Of a stretch of DNA of 64,000 bases, positions 58,924 through 64,000 are shown piece after piece. A model generated the notes under the pieces. The model did no database searches, had not been told where the DNA came from, and was given only the letters and a program-made list of their open reading frames with translations. Source of the stretch: Crotalaria pallida (taxonomy: Eukaryota > Streptophyta > Magnoliopsida > Fabales > Fabaceae); the NCBI GenBank assembly GCA_037953625.1, contig CM075655.1, forward strand, positions 124,255,001 to 124,319,000, given 5' to 3'. Both the position numbers and the translations under genes were made by a program. Each line of letters starts with the position of its first letter. Position 1 is the stretch's first letter.

Positions 58924-59628
58924 GGAAATTGCTTTTTGGCCCCATGACTGGCTTTTTGGCCCCCATTTGAAATTTTTATGGACCAAAATATCCTTAACAG
59001 TGTTAACATTTTCGGTTTTACGAAGTCGGAAAAGTCTTTCCGGTTTTGCTGAACCGAAATCAATTTAAACACTTCCGATTTTGTTGAACCGAAAAATGGA
59101 TTCTGACTTTGTAGTACCGAAAATATAGATTTTCGGTACTACTAAACCAAAAAAAAGGTACTTAGAACAAAACGCAAACTCATCATCATCTTTTAGTAGA
59201 TTCTTGAAGTCCAAGTACCATGAAGTGGTTCATGCCAAAATGGAGTGTTCCTTGTTTGGAAACTTGAACCAGAGGAAGCTACTAAATGGTGGGGTGTTCC
59301 AGATTCCGCATTCTTCATGGCTTTTACTGAAATGGCTAAGCGTGTGTGGTGTTTGCATCACATGACAATGTCCTTTGAAAAAGAAGAGGTTACAATTTTT
59401 CGGGTGGAAAAGAAGAGAAGGTTCTCTGAGGTGTATATGGAATGTGAATCCAATTTTTGGTTCAACAAAATCGGAATAGTGTTTAAATTGATCCCAGTTT
59501 AGCAAAATCGGAAAAGCTTTTTCGGCTTCATAAAATCGGAAATATTAATACTGTTAGGGATATTTTGGTCCATGAAAATTTGAAATGAGGGCCAAAAAGT
59601 CAGTCACGAGGACCAAAAAGCAATTTCC
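58924..59628 (+). mobile_element. Pack-MULE: Mutator-like element carrying a host gene fragment
   Basis: A 705-bp non-autonomous element. The left arm (GGAAATTGCTTTTTGGCCCC and on, past CCAAAATATCCTTAACAGT) pairs with the right arm (ACTGTTAGGGATATTTTGGT on to CCAAAAAGCAATTTCC). The arms extend through repeated CCGAAA/TTTCGG words to about 180 bp. A 9-bp direct repeat with one mismatch flanks it: TTACCGATT (58915-58923) and TTACCTATT (59629-59637). The interior is GC-richer and codes a recognisable piece of a DUF641/GIL1-type protein (separate entry). No transposase is present. TIRs, TSD length and gene cargo fit the definition of a Pack-MULE. Confidence 0.75.
59190..59450 (+). pseudogene. Captured fragment of a DUF641 (GIL1/IRK-interacting-like) gene
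   Basis: Plant DUF641 proteins such as GIL1 end with a conserved region in which a HAKME...LFGNLNQR stretch is followed by PD-FF-AF-EMAKRVW-LH, a hydrophobic segment and FSEVYME. Here the first frame reads FSRFLKSKYHEVVHAKMEC, then SLFGNLNQRKLLNGG. After a one-base frame change near 59288, the next frame reads VPDSAFFMAFTEMAKRVW, then LHHMTMSFEKEEVTIFRV and RRFSEVYMECES, and runs into the right arm. No start codon context, no upstream domain and a frameshift: a gene fragment, not a gene. Family assignment is from memory of the motif order and should be tested by search. Confidence 0.65.
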
Positions 59629-59902
59629 TTACCTATTTGCCGGAATAGCATTGAGTGTGGGTGCAAACCTCTGGTTCATGATGAGTTCTATTATATTTTT
59701 TTAGATTTTCCTTTGTTTGTAGAAAAAAAAACAAACAAAAATCCAAATATTTTATAATGAATATCCTAATAAATAAATTATTTTTTTCGTGTATAAAATA
59801 TGTTCTTTAGGAGTTTACGTGATAGTCGATTATTTATTCGGTTGATACAAAGATTACTGAACTCGATTTTTCTCGACCAACAACTTCTTTATACGAGTTA
59901 AT

Positions 59903-60333
59903 GGTTGTGTTTGATAAGATAAAGTTATAGTTTATCTGGTAGCTTTTTAGCTTATTGATTCGGTCGATAAGCTACTAGAACTGTTTGTTAAACAAAAAAT
60001 AAAAGAATGTTATAGCTTTCAAAAAGGAAGCTTATAGTTTTTGAAAGTTAGCTTTTAGAAAATTTCATTAGGTAACTTTGAGACAAAAATAAGAGCTTTC
60101 AATGAATCATATATCAATTTTATTCTTTTTTTTACTAAATTATATTATTATTTACCATTTTTAGTCATTTAACATTTTAAATTAGTTGCACAGCTAGTTT
60201 TGCCAAACAGCTCTAGTTCAATAAGCTAGTTATATATTTATAAGTTTTCAGTTATAATCCCACAGCTATAAGTTAGGTTCACAGCTATCAGCTACAATCT
60301 CACAGCTATAAGTTAATTTTGCTAAATAGACTC
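59903..60333. mobile_element. hAT-like MITE (TAGCT-rich family), copy 3, internally deleted
   Basis: Begins GGTTGTGTTTGATAAGATAA and ends with TTTTGCTAAATAGACTC. AGCTTATAG and AGCTATAAGTT words fill both ends. Shorter than copies 1 and 2 (21673, 38903). Confidence 0.55.
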
Positions 60334-60962
60334 GATGATTGAATCTATGATACTACAATTTCAAGCAACTAAAGCATCACTGATTAATCTAAAAATCCAA
60401 GAAAAATTCGTTGATAGTCACATTCTCATATAATATTCAAGGACTTATTTTAATTTTTATTCGTGATTTTTTTATTCTATTTATCAATTTTTACCATACT
60501 ATAAATAGGTTAGCATCACTTGTCTTATCGTTTTATCATTGTTATCATATCCAAATTTACTTACGATGATCGTTCCACAAATATGATTGTTTTCTTGATT
60601 TCAACAAACTTTGAAAAAATGGTGGCAAATATTGTTATTTCCTATTTATTTTAATGTTAATATTATTATTATTATTTCAAATTTTAATAAAAAAATGTTT
60701 TAAATTATTAAATCAATATTATTATGAATGTGAAGTATTGAAACAGGGAAAAAAAGGAGCATCAAAATATCATTCTCATACAAATATGTAGTGCTATTCT
60801 TGTTTCTATCCAGAAAAAATATATTTAATTTTCTATTTTAAATAAATGAAACATAAATACAGTATTACATTTGAATTCAGATTTCAACAAAGACATCCAT
60901 CCTTTAGAAAAAATAAAAAGTATTTGCTTGTTAAAAAATTGTTAACGATGAAAATAAAGACA
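60334..60962. other. AT-rich spacer, no gene seen
   Basis: No ORF or complete repeat recognised. Confidence 0.4.
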
Positions 60963-61268
60963 AACTCTCTTTCATCTTAAGTATAAGTCATACTTAATCA
61001 TATCACACAAATCAAGAGGGTAGTTAAGTTTTTTAAAACTTTAAAAAAAATATTTTAACATTACAATCTTACCATTTTAATTTGCATTAAGAATTTCACA
61101 ATGTATTATTTCACATTAATGAGCAAAGGGCAAATAAGAGAAAATAAGTAACAATAAACGTCTCATAGAAAATACAAAATGACTTATAAATAGAACTAAA
61201 AAATTCTTCCTGAAGAATAAAAAGAAGAATTTTTTTAGAATGCGACCTATAAATAGGATCGGAAGAAA
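60963..61268. mobile_element. Stowaway-like MITE (family E), second copy
   Basis: The interior CATACTTAATCATATCACAC, AATTTCACAATGTATTATTT and GCAAAGGGCAAATAAGAG matches 25150-25421. The ends are decayed. It carries a short extra insertion with an imperfect palindrome (AAATTCTTCCTGAAGAATAA). Confidence 0.7.
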
Positions 61269-61439
61269 TAAAAAAATAAAAGGTATTAGGATGATATTTC
61301 ACTTGTTTTTAAAAAATTACTGTAAATATTTAATTTTTCATTACAATGTTTTTTTATAATCCTATCCATGAACCAATGTGAAGAAAATTCATAAAATTAA
61401 AATCGAATGGTGTAGTCACAATTGCATGAAATTTGGTGG

Positions 61440-61860
61440 ATAGGGGCAGAAGAGTCAAACTGAGTCACAAATCACAAGGGCATCTCATTTCATGTGTGTG
61501 CGCAAAGGAAAAAAGAAATATATGGATGGGCGCGCCAGGACGCGGGATTCCTCACGAAAATATTGCAGAGGGACCACATTCTCGTGTTGCAACAGGTACA
61601 GAGCAGTAGAACACCCACACTCTTCCTCCCGACACGTCAAATGTGGTCCCCCTCCACCTTTTCCCCATTTTCCAGTCCCCACCCACGCTGTTTCTTTCTT
61701 TATTATGGGTTTCTGTGTCGCACGTGTGGAGCCGACTGAAAACTTGCTTCTGGGCCCCACACTACACCACTTTCATCTCGTTGTTTGTCCATATCTTCAT
61801 CTCTGCCCCTTCTAACTGAACATCACGTCACGTCACAGCAAATCCCAAATACCGGTGAAC
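61440..61860. other. GC-richer island without a recognisable gene
   Basis: Balanced composition and several overlapping open frames (about 80-107 codons) on both strands, none with a family I know. Words such as GACACGTCAAATGTGGTCCC suggest promoter-like or old repeat sequence. No splice or start context supports a gene. Confidence 0.35.
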
Positions 61861-61980
61861 GGGGCATGTTCCCAATCATGTTTACTTTACTTAATTACTC
61901 CACCATTTTTTTTTCCCAGTAATCGTTAATTTGTGAAAGATTTTCTCAATTTCGGTTTTTAAAGATGAAAATGAGTTTAT

Positions 61981-62230
61981 AAATTCCTAATTACAGGACA
62001 ATCTTGAAACTTTTATTTTGTCTTTATTTATAAGATCTCATACCAATTTTTTAATGATCATTAATTACTTTTTTATTTAACATTTTTTACATTCCGAATA
62101 ATATTAATAAAGATAATTTTGAAAATACACATCAAAAATTCACATTTCTGATACAAATAACTAAATTAATCAACTTTTTTAATGAACGTGAAATATCCAA
62201 AAGAGACCTTATAATTAGGGACGGAGGGAG
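61981..62230. mobile_element. Stowaway-like MITE (family B), left end decayed
   Basis: The right end TATAATTAGGGACGGAGGGAG|TA is intact. The interior CTTTTATTTTGTCTTTATTT and AATATTAATAAAGATAATTT is typical of family B. Confidence 0.75.
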
Positions 62231-62321
62231 TACTACTGTATTTTTTATTGAAAAAAATAAAGATTTTCTAATAATTAGTAAGACTTAAAAGATTTAGTTT
62301 TTAAATAAAATTTTATTACTA

Positions 62322-63273
62322 CTCTTTTAGTCACTTATTATAATACCCTTTTCACATTTTTATTTTGTTCTTATTTATAAAATCTCATACCAATTTTCAA
62401 TGATCATTAATCATTTTTTCCACAAACAACCCTAGGGATGGCAACGGGGCGGGGATAGGGCGGGGGGTACTTTCTCATTCCCCATCCTCGGGTCCCATTC
62501 CTCCCCCATCCCCATCCCCAAACCCCATCTCGGGTAGAAATTGTTCCCCATCCCCATTTTCCACAGTCCCCACGGTCCCCACGGGGTCCCCAAACATACG
62601 CGAATTTTTTTAAAAAAAATCGTAACTTCCATTTGACTCGTCATAAAATTAACCCTGCTTAATAGTATTTTCAAAAGATGTATAGTACTTAAAAATAATC
62701 ATTAAAAGTCAAATAATTCAATCTAAGAAATAGAATAAAAATAATCAAAAAAACCAATTCTTTTAATTACATAAAAGTTAAAAATAATCATTGAAAGTGG
62801 GATGGGCGAATGGCTGCTGCAGTGCTGGTATGTAGTTGAAATTAGGGTTGAAAGGTGAAATTACAAAAAAACCAATTCTTTTAATTACATAAAAGTTAAA
62901 AACTAAGGGTGTATATGTAAAATAAGCGGGGAACGGGGCCCCGCGGGGACGGGGGGACCTATCCCATTCCCCGCCCCAAAATCTGTACGGGGGAAAAATC
63001 CCCCCCATCCCCGACCCCGACGGGGAAAAATCCCCGAAATCGGGAACCCGAACGGGGCGTTCCCCGCGGGGATCCCCGAATGGCGTTCCCCATTGCCACC
63101 CCTAAACAACCCTGTTTATTTAACACTTTTCAGATTCTCAATAATATTAATAGGGATAATTTTGAAAATACACATCAAAAATTCACATTCTCAATACAAT
63201 TAACTAAATTAATCGACTTTTTTAATGGAAATGAAATCTCTCAAAAATATCTTATAATTAAGAATGAAGGGAA
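62322..63273. mobile_element. Stowaway-like MITE (family B), split by a hAT element
   Basis: Starts CTCTTTTAGTCACTTATTAT. It runs to CCACAAACAACCC, is broken by 672 bp of GC-rich sequence, and resumes AACAACCCTGTTTATTTAAC to end ATAATTAAGAATGAAGGG. Without the insertion and its 8-bp duplication the element is of normal family-B size. Confidence 0.85.
62433..63104. mobile_element. Non-autonomous hAT element, GC-rich, 8-bp TSD
   Basis: A 672-bp element with TIRs TAGGGATGGCAACGGGG and CCCCATTGCCACCCCTA. It is flanked by a perfect 8-bp repeat, AACAACCC, at 62425-62432 and 63105-63112. The 8-bp TSD and the TAGGGRTGGCAA end are hAT hallmarks. Subterminal regions are packed with GGGGA/TCCCC words, highly unlike the AT-rich genome, and there is an internal duplicated ACCAATTCTTTTAATTACAT (about 62753 and 62871). 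No transposase; open frames inside are compositional. Confidence 0.88.
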
Positions 63274-63394
63274 TACTTTTTAACCTTTTAATTTTGACAT
63301 CAAAAAGGAAATCCTTTATGAAAAATAGACTTTCCTTCATTTTTTTCCCTTAATTGAGACGAGTAAGTGTACCGTTTTCTTACGCTCATTTACT

Positions 63395-63560
63395 CTTTCT
63401 TTTCCTGCTTGAATTATAAACAACAAAAATCGTACTTTGTATAGTTTAAAATAAAATAAAATAAATTAACTTTATTAAATTTTGTTTCATTTTCAATGCC
63501 ACTTTCCTAAAATATCTTTAAAAAATTTTAATCTTAATTAATTTTTGTAAAGTGATTTTG
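63395..63560. mobile_element. Partial Stowaway-like MITE (family A)
   Basis: Starts TCCTGCTTGAATTATAAACA. The interior TTTTGTTTCATTTTCAATGC and CACTTTCCTAAAATATCTTT is that of family A. The second half is missing or replaced. Confidence 0.6.
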
Positions 63561-63809
63561 AAAAAGTATATCAAATATCATTTTCAATAACACTAATATA
63601 TTGTCATAAAAAAATAACACTAATATATCAAATCACTTTCGTGATTCATGTAAAATTTATGTTAAATGCTTATATTTAAAGAAAAACACATGTTTTCTTT
63701 TTCAAGAAAATAATGTATTTCATGTATTAAAGAATGTTGTTTTAAATTCCAAATACAAATTTATTTTTTTTATTAGTACGTTGTATCCTATACATAAATG
63801 TTAAAAAGC

Positions 63810-64000
63810 AAAACCAACGGGTTTCGTTCAGTTGGTGTAAGGCCTCAACTGAAATCTTGGGAATGGGACACGGGTGCTAGTAGCCCGTGTTCGATTCCCA
63901 CTAAAAACATCCCGCTGGGAGAGCTAGCCACGCAGCTCGCTCCGAATTAGTCTCAAGGATTCCCTGATATTAAGGGTGCTCTTGAAAATACCGGTGATTC
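63810..64000 (+). mobile_element. tRNA-derived SINE, cut by the window edge
   Basis: Reads AACCAACGGGTTTCGTTCAG with GTTGGTGTAAGGC (A-box-like), then GTGTTCGATTCCC at 63887-63899 (strong B box), then CGCTGGGAGAGCTAGCCACG and GAATTAGTCTCAAGG. The 3' end lies beyond the window. A diverged copy is at 54655-54895. Confidence 0.65.

Noticed and set aside
61485..61815. Several overlapping ORFs of 81-107 codons on both strands
   Set aside because: They reflect the local fall in AT content. No frame stands out in codon use or family likeness.
62432..63109. Minus-strand G/P/R-rich ORFs
   Set aside because: They are compositional products of the GGGGA/TCCCC repeats in the hAT element.

Overview
This is a window of an AT-rich plant nuclear genome, most likely a eudicot. 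The evidence is GT-AG spliced genes, a plastid-type geranylgeranyl diphosphate synthase, a plant UPF0496 protein, a NEDD8/RUB E2 and UNE2-like MFS transporters, set in dense short DNA transposons (MITEs), SINEs and a truncated LINE. I cannot fix the family or genus from sequence alone. Nothing looks bacterial, viral or organellar.

Layout. 0-2.4 kb: a UPF0496 (DUF677) gene on the minus strand with a 5'UTR intron. 2.4-8.6 kb: AT-rich spacer with MITEs and a short Mutator-like (MULE) hairpin element. 8.6-9.95 kb: a broken proline dehydrogenase copy (minus) that keeps its introns but has lost its first exon(s) and is frameshifted. 10-18.4 kb: spacer with a Tourist-like MITE, a SINE with perfect target-site duplications (TSDs) and a 777-bp long-TIR MULE. 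18.4-19.7 kb: single-exon GGPPS (minus) with a striking internal GC-rich block. 19.7-30.2 kb: repeats, including a 5'-truncated LINE and clusters of Stowaway-like MITEs. 30.3-33.5 kb: RCE1-type NEDD8-conjugating enzyme (plus), five coding exons and a 5'UTR intron. 34.5-38.1 kb and 40.7-43.9 kb: two tandem copies of a four-exon UNE2-like MFS transporter (minus), created by a segmental duplication whose left edge lies in the RCE1 3' region. 44-64 kb: no convincing host gene. This part is a transposon graveyard holding several SINEs, MITEs nested in MITEs, three more MULE-type elements (one a Pack-MULE carrying a piece of a DUF641/GIL1-type gene) and a hAT element inserted in a Stowaway MITE.

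The genes do not form a pathway; they are ordinary neighbouring plant genes. The most interesting signals are the Pack-MULE, the five MULE-like inverted-repeat elements with 9-10-bp TSDs, the tandem duplication with divergent N-termini in the two transporters, and the nested insertions that give a relative order of transposon activity. I found no evidence of a wholly new biological system. All calls come from reading the sequence; no database search was run.
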